A DNA stretch of 64,000 nt, taken from Streptococcus thoraltensis DSM 12221. GTDB lineage: Bacteria > Bacillota > Bacilli > Lactobacillales > Streptococcaceae. Position numbers and translations under genes: made by a program. The stretch spans positions 1 to 64,000 of the forward strand of contig NZ_KB904620.1 in NCBI RefSeq assembly GCF_000380145.1. Reading direction: 5' to 3'. Positions within the stretch are counted from its first letter, which is position 1. Each line of letters begins with the position of its first letter. Positions 7,996 to 16,885 of the stretch are shown one piece after another. The notes beneath the pieces are model-generated. The model saw only the letters and a list, made by a program, of their open reading frames with translations, was not told where the DNA came from and did no database searches.

Positions 7996-8887
7996 AAATC
8001 CTTTAACCACGTTATTGGAGCAGCAGCAACCCCAATTATTAAATGAGATGCGACGGATTTTAGAGAGGAATAAGCGCAGTCATGCTTATCTGTTCACTGG
8101 TGGCTTTGCATCGTTGGAAATGGCTATCTGGATGACACAGTATCAATTCTGTGAAGACTTTAATGGCCATGAGCCATGTGGACAGTGCCGTTCTTGTCGC
8201 TTGGTTTTAGACGATGATTTTGCAGATTTGGCAATCTTGGAACCAACTAATGGCTTGATTAAAACAGATGATGTGCGTTCTTTATTAAGCCGTTTTTCTA
8301 GTTCCAGTTATGAAGGTAAGGAGCAGGTTGTGATCATTCGCGGAGCAGATAAAATGCATGTCAATGCTGCTAATAGCCTTTTGAAGGTTATGGAAGAGCC
8401 TCAGAGTCAGGTTTATCTGATTCTATTGGTTGAGGATGATAATCAGCTCTTAGCAACGATTAAAAGTCGCTGTCAACAGTTTCATTTTCGGAAAAATAAG
8501 CAGGTTATTATGACTGATTTGGAACAAATGGGCTTGCTTCGCAATCAAGCAGCGCTTCTTTCAGATGTCGCTTCATCTGTTGGTGAGGCTCGACGTTTAG
8601 CAGAGGATACCAAAGTTTTACAATACTTAAATTTACTGGAGCGATTTGTAAATTTATTAGTGACAGATAAAGGAAAAGCCTACCTAGAAATAAGCCGTCT
8701 AGCAAGTCAATTGACAGATAAAGATGCTCAAGCTTTAGCATTCCAATTGCTGGTTTCTCTTTTGGGACAAGATTTGAAGAATCAAAAAGGACTTGAGTAT
8801 TTGGATAGGCTTGTTCTTGCTAGAAGGATGTGGCAATCCAATGTCAGTTTTCAAAATGCTTTAGAATATATGATTTTACAGGCATAA
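7988..8887 (+). CDS. holB: DNA polymerase III subunit delta'
   Basis: Clamp-loader subunit of 299 residues. The N-terminal part has the four-cysteine zinc site, seen as [16 protein letters not shown], and the later [14 protein letters not shown] and TIKSRCQQF are the sensor 1 and SRC motifs of the gamma/delta' family. Delta' subunits lack a working ATP site, and I see no Walker A here. It overlaps tmk and is followed by yabA. Confidence 0.92.
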   Translation: MSKNPLTTLLEQQQPQLLNEMRRILERNKRSHAYLFTGGFASLEMAIWMTQYQFCEDFNGHEPCGQCRSCRLVLDDDFADLAILEPTNGLIKTDDVRSLLSRFSSSSYEGKEQVVIIRGADKMHVNAANSLLKVMEEPQSQVYLILLVEDDNQLLATIKSRCQQFHFRKNKQVIMTDLEQMGLLRNQAALLSDVASSVGEARRLAEDTKVLQYLNLLERFVNLLVTDKGKAYLEISRLASQLTDKDAQALAFQLLVSLLGQDLKNQKGLEYLDRLVLARRMWQSNVSFQNALEYMILQA

Positions 8888-8917
8888 TGAATGAAGGTTC
8901 ATGAGGAGGTAGCCGTG

Positions 8918-9238
8918 GTGGCTAAAAAAGATTTATTTGATGCATTTGATGGGTTTTCACAAAATCTCATGGTTACCTTAGCCGAGATTGAAGCCATTAA
9001 AAAGCAAGTACAGGATTTGGTGGAAGAAAATACGCAATTACGCTTGGAAAATAGCAAGTTGCGAGAACGTTTAACACAGGTCAGTGAGCAACATTCTGAA
9101 AAAACTCAACATCAAGCAAAACAACACTTAGATACTATTTACGAAGATGGCTTTCATATTTGTACAGATTTTTACGGTCAAAGACGTGAAAATGATGAAC
9201 AGTGTGCCTTTTGTTTAGAGTTACTTTATAGGGAGTAA
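8918..9238 (+). CDS. yabA: Replication initiation control protein YabA
   Basis: Negative regulator of initiation that links DnaA with the sliding clamp DnaN in Firmicutes. The 106 residues form an N-terminal coiled coil rich in Leu/Glu (residues 10-65) and a C-terminal zinc site ([11 protein letters not shown] and CAFC). I start at the GTG at 8918, eight bases after GAGGAGG at 8903-8909, because family members begin M-x-K-K-(D/E)-L-F-D. The upstream ATG at 8891 would place the ribosome site inside the gene. A GTG at 8915 is an alternative. Confidence 0.9.
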   Translation: MAKKDLFDAFDGFSQNLMVTLAEIEAIKKQVQDLVEENTQLRLENSKLRERLTQVSEQHSEKTQHQAKQHLDTIYEDGFHICTDFYGQRRENDEQCAFCLELLYRE

Positions 9239-9240
9239 TC

Positions 9241-10107
9241 ATGCAAGTTCAAAAGAGTTTTAAGGGGCAATCTTTCTATGGTACACTATTTTTAGTTCCA
9301 ACACCGATTGGTAATTTATCCGACATGACGTATCGTGCTGTTGAAACTTTGAAGTCTGTCGATGTGATCTGTGCTGAAGACACTCGTAATACAGGATTAT
9401 TGCTTAAGCATTTTGACATTGAAACGCGTCAGATAAGCTTTCATGAGCATAACGCTTTTGAAAAAATCCCAGATTTGATTTCTCTATTAAAGGAAGGAAA
9501 GTCCTTAGCTCAGGTGTCAGATGCAGGTATGCCTTCCATCTCTGATCCGGGGCATGATTTGGTAAAGGCAGCAATTTCAGAAGACATTTCAGTGGTGGCC
9601 TTACCAGGAGCTTCAGCCGGTATCACCGCTCTGATTGCTAGTGGACTAGCTCCCCAACCTCATATTTTTTATGGGTTTTTACCGCGTAAATCTGGACAGC
9701 AACACGCCTTCTTTGTTGAGAAATTAGCCTATCCAGAAACGCAGATTTTCTATGAGTCACCTTATCGTGTTGTGTCAACTTTGAAAAATATGCTAGACGT
9801 TTACGGCGACCGACAGGTGGTCTTGGTGCGAGAATTAACCAAGCTTTATGAAGAATATCAACGAGGTGCCATCACTGAATTGTTGGCTTACTTGGCTGAA
9901 CATCCTTTGAAAGGGGAATGCTTGATTATTGTGTCTGGGAACGATGGTTCTGCTATGGTTGACAATTATGAGACACTCTCCCCCGTTGAAGATGTGAAAC
10001 GTCGCATAGAAGCAGGCGTTAAACCCAATCAAGCGATTAAAGCTGTTGCCAAAGAACGTGGTCTTAATCGACAAGAGATTTACAATGCTTTTCACGAGAT
10101 CAGTTAA
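9241..10107 (+). CDS. rsmI: 16S rRNA (cytidine(1402)-2'-O)-methyltransferase RsmI
   Basis: Methylates C1402 of 16S rRNA near the decoding site, using S-adenosylmethionine. The 288 residues show the tetrapyrrole-methylase fold: LFLVPTPIGNLSDMTYRA, CAEDTRNTGLLLKHF, VSDAGMPSISDPGHDLV and LPGASAGITALIASG. The gene begins three bases after the yabA stop, which supports one operon with tmk. Confidence 0.94.
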   Translation: MQVQKSFKGQSFYGTLFLVPTPIGNLSDMTYRAVETLKSVDVICAEDTRNTGLLLKHFDIETRQISFHEHNAFEKIPDLISLLKEGKSLAQVSDAGMPSISDPGHDLVKAAISEDISVVALPGASAGITALIASGLAPQPHIFYGFLPRKSGQQHAFFVEKLAYPETQIFYESPYRVVSTLKNMLDVYGDRQVVLVRELTKLYEEYQRGAITELLAYLAEHPLKGECLIIVSGNDGSAMVDNYETLSPVEDVKRRIEAGVKPNQAIKAVAKERGLNRQEIYNAFHEIS

Positions 10108-10244
10108 GACATAGTCTAGAGCAAGCGTTTGCAAAAGAATAGTCTAGACCTGTTGTGTTAATGCATTTTATCTGTTAGAACAAAATGGAATGGTTCTTCT
10201 TACTAAATGAACAATAAATTTTCAAAAGAGTTTTAGGACATGTT

Positions 10245-10643
10245 ATGGCAGAAGGAGAAGTTTTGGTTTATTCCATACTATGAGTCATTTATGGTTTTAT
10301 TTTTCTTATCTTAATGATTTCTGCTTTGCTTTCTTTGATTGGAAATTGGAGATTGTTTCCAAAAGCAGGTCAGAAAGGTTAGTATTCTCTGATTCCTTTC
10401 TATGGTGGTTTTGTTAAATATAAAATCACATTTGGAGAGTCTGATAAATGGTATTACTTTATCGGCTGGGCGATAGGCTTGTACTATCTATACACTCAAT
10501 TTTGTTATGTTAGGGCTTTTGGTGGTTCGAAGGGGCTTGTTGTCCTAAGTCTATTTTTCCCAGGCATTACTACGCTAATTCTTGCCTTTGGAAGAGCCTT
10601 TCAAGAAGATAACTATCGTACCGTTCCCCACATGCTAGGGTAA
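10245..10643 (+). pseudogene. Small membrane protein pseudogene (DUF5684-like) with two in-frame stops
   Basis: One frame of 132 codons runs from ATG 10245 to TAA 10641-10643 with only two interruptions, TGA at 10281 and TAG at 10380. Both fit tryptophan codons changed at one base. Reading through gives a hydrophobic start (VIYGFIFLILMISALLSL), then NWRLFPKAGQKG*YSLIPFY, which resembles the DUF5684/signal-peptidase-like membrane proteins (W-x-x-F-x-K-A-G ... W-x-x-L-I-P-x-Y). The remaining 10108-10244 shows no gene. Family assignment is from motif memory. Confidence 0.6.
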
Positions 10644-10678
10644 AAGAGAACCTGTCTTAGAATTGAATAGAAAATAAA

Positions 10679-10722
10679 AAGAGGGACCATGTAACTATTA
10701 CAATTGCACGGTCTCTCTTCTT
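10679..10722. terminator. Bidirectional terminator between the pseudogene and cutC
   Basis: AAGAGGGACCATGT pairs with GCACGGTCTCTCTT using some G-U pairs, with A-rich sequence on the left and TTTATTTT on the right, so it can serve both converging genes. Confidence 0.65.
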
Positions 10723-10733
10723 TATTTTATTTA

Positions 10734-11369
10734 CTATATCAACTGTGTCCCATGAACTTGCTTAGCTCCTGTTAGTTCAACTAGTTCTTCGAAATTGTCC
10801 TTAGTCACTCCTCCGCCGATTTGGATGTCAATGCGACCAGAGGCGTGTTCAACCAAGGCTTTTAAGTGCGTAAGGTTGTTAAAGATGTCCGACTTGCCGT
10901 CAGGATTGCCATGAGTAAGGATGCGAGTAAAACCATAGCCAATCAAGTCCTCCATAGCTTGAAATTGGTCTTTTTGAGGGATTTGGTCAAAAGCCATGTG
11001 GAAAACAAGAGGAAGGCCTTGTGTGGAAGGCAAGAGTTGTTCAATGCCTTCCTTATCTAGTTGATTGTCCTGAGTCAATAATCCTAAAACGAGGGCATCA
11101 GACTCTAGCTCAGCTGCACGAAGAATATCTTCTTCCATGACACGAAGTTCGAGATCGTTATAGATAAAGTTTCCACCACGAGGGCGAATCATAATAGCTG
11201 TGGAAATATTTTTTTCATGGAGGTATTGATTGGCCTCTTTGATGACACCGTATGAAGGCGTTGTTCCACCAACAGCTAAATTATCGCACAGTTCAACTCG
11301 AGTGATGTCTGGACTGTTTAGTTTATGTAAATCGGCTAAATTTTCAGCGCAAAATTCTTTGGTAATCAT
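10734..11369 (-). CDS. cutC: CutC family protein
   Basis: Cytoplasmic TIM-barrel protein of 211 residues. The start is KEFCAENLADL, followed by RVELCDNLAVGGTTPSYG, MIRPRGGNFIYNDLE and the C-terminal RIDIQIGGGVTKDN, all standard CutC wording. The name comes from copper tolerance work in E. coli and Enterococcus, but the enzymatic role is not settled. It is the only minus-strand gene in this part and converges with the pseudogene upstream. Confidence 0.88.
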   Translation of the reverse strand: MITKEFCAENLADLHKLNSPDITRVELCDNLAVGGTTPSYGVIKEANQYLHEKNISTAIMIRPRGGNFIYNDLELRVMEEDILRAAELESDALVLGLLTQDNQLDKEGIEQLLPSTQGLPLVFHMAFDQIPQKDQFQAMEDLIGYGFTRILTHGNPDGKSDIFNNLTHLKALVEHASGRIDIQIGGGVTKDNFEELVELTGAKQVHGTQLI

Positions 11370-11491
11370 TTTAATCCTTTCAAGGTGAGATGATTTTATT
11401 ATATCATGATTGGTCGTGTTTTCCTTGGGAGAGTATTACTAGGAAAAATTAAGTTATTATACAAAAATTCTGATAATATTGTGCAATTTTG

Positions 11492-11500
11492 TGATATAAT
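11492..11500 (+). promoter_or_regulatory. Extended -10 promoter of serC
   Basis: TGATATAAT lies 32 bases before the serC ATG and no clear -35 is visible. A sequence around 11465-11479 matches the CodY consensus only weakly (four mismatches), which I do not count as a site. Confidence 0.55.
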
Positions 11501-11531
11501 GAATTAATTTTTATTTGGAGGTTTACCTATT

Positions 11532-12623
11532 ATGACAATTTATAACTTCTCTGCAGGTCCTGCAGTTTTGCCAAAAGAAGTGCTTAAGCAAGCACAAGCT
11601 GAATTTTTGGATTATGCAAACTCGGGTATGAGTGTTATGGAATTGTCCCATCGCTCCAAAGAATTTGATAAGATTATCAAGGGTGCCGAGCAACTGTTAA
11701 GGGATTTGATGCAGATTCCAGATAATTATAAGGTGCTTTTTTTACAAGGTGGTGCTTCAACCCAGTTCTCCATGTTGCCGCTAAATGTGGCTAGAGGTAA
11801 AAAGGCTTATTATGTGGTTGCAGGGTCTTGGGGTAAAAAAGCCTATACTGAAGCTGTTAAACTGTCTAAGACAATTGCTTTTGAACCAATTTGTTTAGCA
11901 TCTTCTGAGGAAACAGGTTTTGACCATATTCCAAATGTTGATGCTAGTCTTATTGATCCAGAAGCATCTTATGTTCATATCACAAGTAACAATACTATCG
12001 AGGGAACTAGTATTTATGAATTGCCTGATACAAATGGAGTGCCGATTGTTGCGGATATGTCATCTAATATTTTAGCTGTTGATTATAAGGTATCAGATTT
12101 TGCTATGATTTACGCCGGTGCTCAAAAGAATATAGGCCCAGCTGGTGTGACCATTGTTATTGTTCGTGATGATTTTTTAAATGATGAGCCTGCTCTTTCA
12201 AGTATGTTGGACTACCGCATTCAATCAGATAATCATTCCCTTTACAATACCCCACCGACTTTTGGTATTTACATGGCAAAATTAGTTTTTGAACATGTTA
12301 AATCTTTGGGGGGAGTTGCTAAAATGGAAGAACTTAATCGTCAAAAGTCAGGTCTTCTTTATGATTTTATCGATGCTTCGGATTTTTATCAAAGCCCAGT
12401 TAAATTTGCTAAGGACCGTTCACTAGCTAATATTCCTTTTGTGACGCCAAGTGAGGAACTAGATAAGGCTTTTAATGAAGCAGCAGATGCGGCAGGATTT
12501 AAAAATATCAAAGGTCACCGCAGTGTTGGTGGTATGCGAGCTAGTCTTTACAATGCCTTTCCTCTAGAAGGGGTAGAAGCTTTGATTACTTTTATGAAAC
12601 AATTTGAGGAGGAACATCAGTAA
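11532..12623 (+). CDS. serC: Phosphoserine aminotransferase
   Basis: Converts 3-phosphohydroxypyruvate to phosphoserine with glutamate as amino donor. The 363 residues begin [16 protein letters not shown], the family hallmark, and include the PLP lysine in [13 protein letters not shown] and the phosphate-binding [19 protein letters not shown] precedes the ATG. The stop overlaps the next ATG by one base. Confidence 0.95.
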   Translation: MTIYNFSAGPAVLPKEVLKQAQAEFLDYANSGMSVMELSHRSKEFDKIIKGAEQLLRDLMQIPDNYKVLFLQGGASTQFSMLPLNVARGKKAYYVVAGSWGKKAYTEAVKLSKTIAFEPICLASSEETGFDHIPNVDASLIDPEASYVHITSNNTIEGTSIYELPDTNGVPIVADMSSNILAVDYKVSDFAMIYAGAQKNIGPAGVTIVIVRDDFLNDEPALSSMLDYRIQSDNHSLYNTPPTFGIYMAKLVFEHVKSLGGVAKMEELNRQKSGLLYDFIDASDFYQSPVKFAKDRSLANIPFVTPSEELDKAFNEAADAAGFKNIKGHRSVGGMRASLYNAFPLEGVEALITFMKQFEEEHQ

Positions 12624-13171
12624 TGGAGTTGCGTTTAGCACATCCCAATGAAGTCGATACAATTATGGCCATTATCGAAGAGGCACGAGCTTTTTTGAAA
12701 GCATCTGGAAGTGATCAATGGCAAGGTAAATACCCTGAAGCTAGTGACATTATTGATGATATTTTACAAGGTCAAGCTTGGGTTGGATTGATTGATGGAG
12801 AAATTGTAGCTTATGCGGCAGTTATTGTAGGTCAAGATCCTGCCTATGAAAAAATCACAGATGGCAAATGGAAACATGCTAACCCCAAATACACGGTTTT
12901 CCACAGAATTGCTGTATCTAGGAAAGCCAGCGGGCAAAAAGTAGCACAGACTTTCTTGCAAGGGTTGATTGAAGGTCATAAAGGACCGGATTTCCGCTGT
13001 GATACTCATCCTCAAAATCTCATCATGCAACACATTTTGGAAAAGCTTGGTTACGTTTATTGTGGAAAAGTTATGTTTGAGGGGGAACGATTGGCTTATC
13101 AAAAAATTAAGAGCCAGTCTGAAACAGCAGACTATCAAGAAGTTGACGAAGGACTTCGTTACGATTTTTAG
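12623..13171 (+). CDS. GNAT family N-acetyltransferase between serC and serA
   Basis: Protein of 182 residues with a GNAT-like layout: [22 protein letters not shown] at the start and the acetyl-CoA region FHRIAVSRKASGQKVAQTFL, which has a loose R-x-x-G-x-x loop. An acetyltransferase in this position between serC and serA is conserved in streptococci, but its substrate is unknown to me. It is translationally coupled to serC through the TAATG overlap. Confidence 0.82.
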   Translation: MELRLAHPNEVDTIMAIIEEARAFLKASGSDQWQGKYPEASDIIDDILQGQAWVGLIDGEIVAYAAVIVGQDPAYEKITDGKWKHANPKYTVFHRIAVSRKASGQKVAQTFLQGLIEGHKGPDFRCDTHPQNLIMQHILEKLGYVYCGKVMFEGERLAYQKIKSQSETADYQEVDEGLRYDF

Positions 13172-13248
13172 AGCTTTGAAAACCACTTATTCGAAAGAAT
13201 AAAGTGGACAAAGTCAGTTTAAATTAAGTAAGATTAAAGGAGACTAGT

Positions 13249-14433
13249 ATGGTCTTTAGCGTAAAGACATTCAATAATATTAACAAAATCGGTTTGAAAG
13301 AATTGGGCAATGCTTTTCAAATTGATGGTGATTTAGCGGAGAATCCGGATGCCTATATTCTACGAAGTCAGAATTTGCACGACGATAATTTTCCAGATAA
13401 TCTTAAAGCTATTGCGCGTGCAGGTGCGGGAACTAATAATATCCCAATCGATAAGGCGACAGAAGCAGGTATCGTTGTCTTTAATACACCGGGAGCTAAT
13501 GCCAATGCAGTGAAAGAGGCTGTCTTAACAGCCATTCTGCTATCAGCGCGAGATTACCTGTCAGCCAATGCATGGGTTAATCACTTGTCTGGTCACGATG
13601 TGCCTAAGCAAATAGAAGCTGGTAAGTCTCAATTTGCTGGAACGGAAATTTCTGGTAAAACCCTTGGGGTTATTGGACTTGGTGCCATTGGCGCTAGAAT
13701 TGCTAATGATGCTCGTCGTTTAGGGATGAATGTGCTAGGCTATGATCCCTATGTATCAATTGAAACGGCTTGGAATATTTCTAGTCATGTGAAACGAGTT
13801 AATGATTTAAAAGAGATATTTAGTCAGTCTGACTACATCACGGTTCATGTTCCCTTAACCGCTGATACTAGGCATACATTTGACAGCAAAGCATTCGCGC
13901 AAATGAAAAAAGATACCGTCATTATCAACTTTGCCCGTGCTGAGCTTGTGGATAATGTCGCTCTCTTTGACGCTCTAGAAACTGGAGTTGTGAGACAATA
14001 CTTAACTGACTTTGGAACAGAAGAACTCCTCAATAAAGAAGGTGTTACAGTTTTTCCACATATGGGCGGCTCAACGCAAGAAGCGGAGCTTAACTGTGCG
14101 ATTATGGCGAGTCAGACGGTTCGTCGCTTCTTAGAAACAGGTGAAATCACCAATTCCGTTAATTTTCCCAACATGCATCAGGTGCAGGATGCCCCTTACC
14201 GCATTACCTTGATTAATAAGAATGTGCCTAATATTGTGGCGAAAATTTCAACAGCAGTTTCAGATTTTAACATCAATATTGACAACATCCTCAATCGCTC
14301 AAAGGGGGATTATGCCTATACCCTTCTTGATTTGGATGAAACAGATGCCACTAAAATCGAGCAGTTGGTTGAACTTTTTGAAGCCAGTGAAAATATTCTT
14401 CGCGTACGTTTGATTCCTTTGGCAAAATCCTAA
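13249..14433 (+). CDS. serA: D-3-phosphoglycerate dehydrogenase
   Basis: First step of serine synthesis, oxidising 3-phosphoglycerate with NAD+. The 394 residues contain a catalytic and an NAD domain (GVIGLGAIGARIAND at about 140), the active-site Arg in NFARAELVD and His in FPHMGGSTQEAE. A short ACT domain follows from about residue 315 (TLINKNVPNIVAKIS), the usual site of serine feedback. With serC it gives phosphoserine; serB is not in the window. Confidence 0.94.
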   Translation: MVFSVKTFNNINKIGLKELGNAFQIDGDLAENPDAYILRSQNLHDDNFPDNLKAIARAGAGTNNIPIDKATEAGIVVFNTPGANANAVKEAVLTAILLSARDYLSANAWVNHLSGHDVPKQIEAGKSQFAGTEISGKTLGVIGLGAIGARIANDARRLGMNVLGYDPYVSIETAWNISSHVKRVNDLKEIFSQSDYITVHVPLTADTRHTFDSKAFAQMKKDTVIINFARAELVDNVALFDALETGVVRQYLTDFGTEELLNKEGVTVFPHMGGSTQEAELNCAIMASQTVRRFLETGEITNSVNFPNMHQVQDAPYRITLINKNVPNIVAKISTAVSDFNINIDNILNRSKGDYAYTLLDLDETDATKIEQLVELFEASENILRVRLIPLAKS

Positions 14434-14490
14434 ACCTTTGAAAGTGTTTTCAAATAGTGTTATACTAGAACTTGATAAGGGGGTATGCAG

Positions 14491-14664
14491 ATGACGAAAG
14501 ATATGAAACATCGTTTTGACTATATTCCAGCAACTTCTGGTGCTTTTGTCATTGTCGACAAAGAAACCGGCGTAGAGTATTATAAAAATGGTGTTCACAT
14601 GATTGCCTTGGTGGATGCGGATGGCAAGCCAAAAATAAACAAAGATTGGTACGACAGTCACTAA
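14491..14664 (+). CDS. Small DUF6440-like protein
   Basis: A 57-residue frame starting at ATG 14491 after AAGGGGGT. The sequence AFVIVDKETGVEYYKNG and LVDADGKPKINK fits the DUF6440 pattern of (V)DKETGV-x-Y followed by a short loop and L-(V/L)-D-x-D-G-K-P. It has no signal or membrane segment. It lies between serA and an acetyltransferase and is shorter than the usual detection limit for open frames. The function is unknown. Confidence 0.75.
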   Translation: MTKDMKHRFDYIPATSGAFVIVDKETGVEYYKNGVHMIALVDADGKPKINKDWYDSH

Positions 14665-14699
14665 AGCAAAGCCGCTCACTCGAGTGGCTTCTTTGCTTA
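14664..14699 (+). other. Hairpin behind the small DUF6440-like gene
   Basis: AAGCAAAGCC pairs with GGCTTCTTTGCTT across a short loop. There is no T run after it, so termination would be weak. It ends just before the ribosome site of the next gene. Confidence 0.4.
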
Positions 14700-14710
14700 C
14701 TGGAGATAGT

Positions 14711-15232
14711 ATGGAAATTCGAAAAATAACTCTAAGGGATCAAAGGGCTTTTCTAGAGTTTGAAGATGAATTATTAGAAGATAAACGAAGCAATCCATTT
14801 GTGGAATGGTGGCCGGTTGAAGATTTTGAGGATTTTGTAGCCAAAAGTGATGCTTCTGAGGTCAAGCAGTCTGGGCAAACGTATTCAACTTATACCCGTT
14901 ATTTTGCTTTTATAGAGGGTGCGATTGTAGGATTTGTCATTTGCTTTTGGGAAATGAATCATCCAGATTGTTTGAAACTAGGGCATCTTGGTTATATGGT
15001 AGCTCCCTCTTTTAGGCATAGAGGGATTGCTCAAGCCCTAGTAGTCTTTGCTTTAAAACAGTATCGTTGTCTAGGAATTGAGCATATCCTTATTGCAGCG
15101 CATGAGGAAAATCATGCTTCTCGTCAATTAATTGAAAAATTAGGCGGTCGCTTAATAGCCTTAGAAACGGTCAATCATTTGGGCAAAAAACTTGAGACGG
15201 CTAGGTATGAATTGAGGGTTGGTCGCCCTTAG
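14711..15232 (+). CDS. GNAT family N-acetyltransferase
   Basis: Protein of 173 residues beginning MEIRKITLRDQRAFLEFE. I chose ATG 14711 behind GGAGA over an upstream GTG at 14684 that lies in the preceding hairpin. The acetyl-CoA site is clear: LGYMVAPSFRHRGIAQALVV (R-x-x-G-I-A), followed by AAHEENHASRQLIEKLGGR. The type resembles ribosomal-protein or small-molecule acetyltransferases, but I cannot name a substrate. Confidence 0.85.
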   Translation: MEIRKITLRDQRAFLEFEDELLEDKRSNPFVEWWPVEDFEDFVAKSDASEVKQSGQTYSTYTRYFAFIEGAIVGFVICFWEMNHPDCLKLGHLGYMVAPSFRHRGIAQALVVFALKQYRCLGIEHILIAAHEENHASRQLIEKLGGRLIALETVNHLGKKLETARYELRVGRP

Positions 15233-15269
15233 ATTGTGATTGATGAAATAATGAAATGAAAGGAAATCT

Positions 15270-16367
15270 ATGTCATTTGAATCTGAATTTTTTAAGAAAA
15301 AAAGTGTTCGCCTTGACCAACTAGAGAAGTTTGGTTTTGTCAAAGATGGCGGAGCCTATGTCTATCGAGAAAATTTTTTGGACGAACAATTTCAGGCGGT
15401 TATCAGGATAAAAACTGATGGAGATGTTTTCGGTCAAGTTTTAGATTTAGATTTGGAAGAAGAGTATGATGCCTTTCGTGCGAGTACAGCCCAAGGAAAT
15501 TTTATTGGTCAGGTTCGTGATGCCTACGGTCAGATTTTGACGCGGATTGCCAAGGAGTGTTTTGAGACTAAACGCTTTCAAAATCCCCAAACTAATCGCC
15601 TAGCCAATTATTTGATAAATACTTTTGAAGATAAAACAGATAATCCTTTTGCGAAATTTCCAGGTTTTACAGTCTTTAGACATCCTAGCAACTCAAAATG
15701 GTACGGGTTGGTAGGAACAATAAAAAGAGAAAAATTACAGCTGGGTACAGAAAAGTGGTCTCAAAAAGCCCTGCATGAAGAAGTTGAAATCATCAATATC
15801 AAGGTTGAACCAGAACGTTTGTCCGATTTGCTGAAGATTTCAGGTATTTATCCATCCTATCATATGTCTAAGAAGACATGGATCACTATTGTTCTAGATG
15901 ATAGACTATCAGATGAGGATTTGTTTGCTTTGGTTGAGAATAGTCGTACTCTTGTGGCTCCTAGAACCTTGTCAAATCCGAATGGAGCGGATTACTGGGT
16001 GATTCCAGCTAACCCCAAATACTATAATATCGATGCTGAATTTGCAGAAAATCCTGAAATTCTTTGGACACAAAAAGCCAGCATTAAGGCTGGCGACTGG
16101 GTATTGATTTACATGACTAGCCCAATTAAGGCTATTCGCTATGCTTGCAAGGTTTTAGAGACCGATATTGATAATAAAGGACACAGGGACAATCCCAAAA
16201 TCAAACAGTTGATGAAGTTATCGTTAAAACAGACTTTTTTGGATGATCAACTGCCTCTTGAATTGATGGCAGAAAAAGGTGTCAGAGCAGTCAGGGGACC
16301 TAGACGCTTAAGTAAAGATTTGGTTGATTACCTAAACAAAGCATTTCCTCTATTAAAAAAATCTTAA
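15270..16367 (+). CDS. MmcQ/YjbR domain fused to an EVE/PUA-like domain
   Basis: The 365-residue protein joins two folds. Residues about 1-225 are a MmcQ/YjbR (CyaY-like, DNA-binding) region, with SKWYGLVGTIKREKLQLG, EEVEIINIKVEPERL and YPSYHMSKKTWITIVLDD. Residues about 238-365 look like an EVE domain of the PUA-like fold, with ADYWVIPANPKYYNID, AGDWVLIYMTSPIKAIRY and a cleft of aromatic residues. EVE domains bind modified bases in nucleic acids, so a role with modified DNA or RNA is a reasonable guess only. It stands alone with its own ribosome site. Confidence 0.75.
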   Translation: MSFESEFFKKKSVRLDQLEKFGFVKDGGAYVYRENFLDEQFQAVIRIKTDGDVFGQVLDLDLEEEYDAFRASTAQGNFIGQVRDAYGQILTRIAKECFETKRFQNPQTNRLANYLINTFEDKTDNPFAKFPGFTVFRHPSNSKWYGLVGTIKREKLQLGTEKWSQKALHEEVEIINIKVEPERLSDLLKISGIYPSYHMSKKTWITIVLDDRLSDEDLFALVENSRTLVAPRTLSNPNGADYWVIPANPKYYNIDAEFAENPEILWTQKASIKAGDWVLIYMTSPIKAIRYACKVLETDIDNKGHRDNPKIKQLMKLSLKQTFLDDQLPLELMAEKGVRAVRGPRRLSKDLVDYLNKAFPLLKKS

Positions 16368-16397
16368 ATCTTAACTGCACCAACTTAGAAAGTTGAA

Positions 16398-16612
16398 TGA
16401 TAGCCTTTTGAATTAACTGTGATACATGGTCACTTTCAACTTGCCGTATTCCTACTCAATGGAAAGCAAACTTAGACTAGGCGATACCGATGCAGATAGA
16501 ACTGAAGGTTATCAAATCAAGTCAACAAGGTCTGCTTTTGATTTTCGAAGGGTATCATGTACTGTTTGGCGTCTTTCTGTTCCTTGTTCGAAAGCTAATT
16601 CATTTGGTTATA
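16398..16612 (+). repeat. Full composite small repeat (copy 4)
   Basis: Left flank from GATAGCCTTTTGAATTAAC through ACATGGTCACTTTCAACTTGCC, core 16453-16554 (TACTCAATGG ... TTTTCGAAGGGTA), right flank to TTCATTTGGTTATA. The core orientation is the majority one. The left arm of the core has drifted (GGAAAGCAAACTTAGAC), which weakens the palindrome. The remaining 16613-16885 contains nothing I recognise. Confidence 0.8.
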
Positions 16613-16885
16613 ATAAACATTGTAAGGATTTCGTTCTATATCGTATAGGGCTAGTTCTTTTTTTGATAGATTTGTTATTGTAAAAAATACAATCTGTCAT
16701 GGCTTATTTAAGTGTATCAAGAGGTTAATTAGTTTGTCATATCCGGTGCAGATCCTAGATGTCGACTTTAGTTCTGTAGGTTAATGGCATTTAAAAAGCC
16801 CCCTAGTTGTTAGAGTAACGCTTTAACTTTTAGGAGACTTGTTTAAAAGTAGATGGCAGTTTAAATAGGTGCCGTTTAAAAGGAG

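Noticed and set aside
11460..11482. CodY box before serC
   Set aside because: Four mismatches to the consensus in a very AT-rich stretch is not better than chance.
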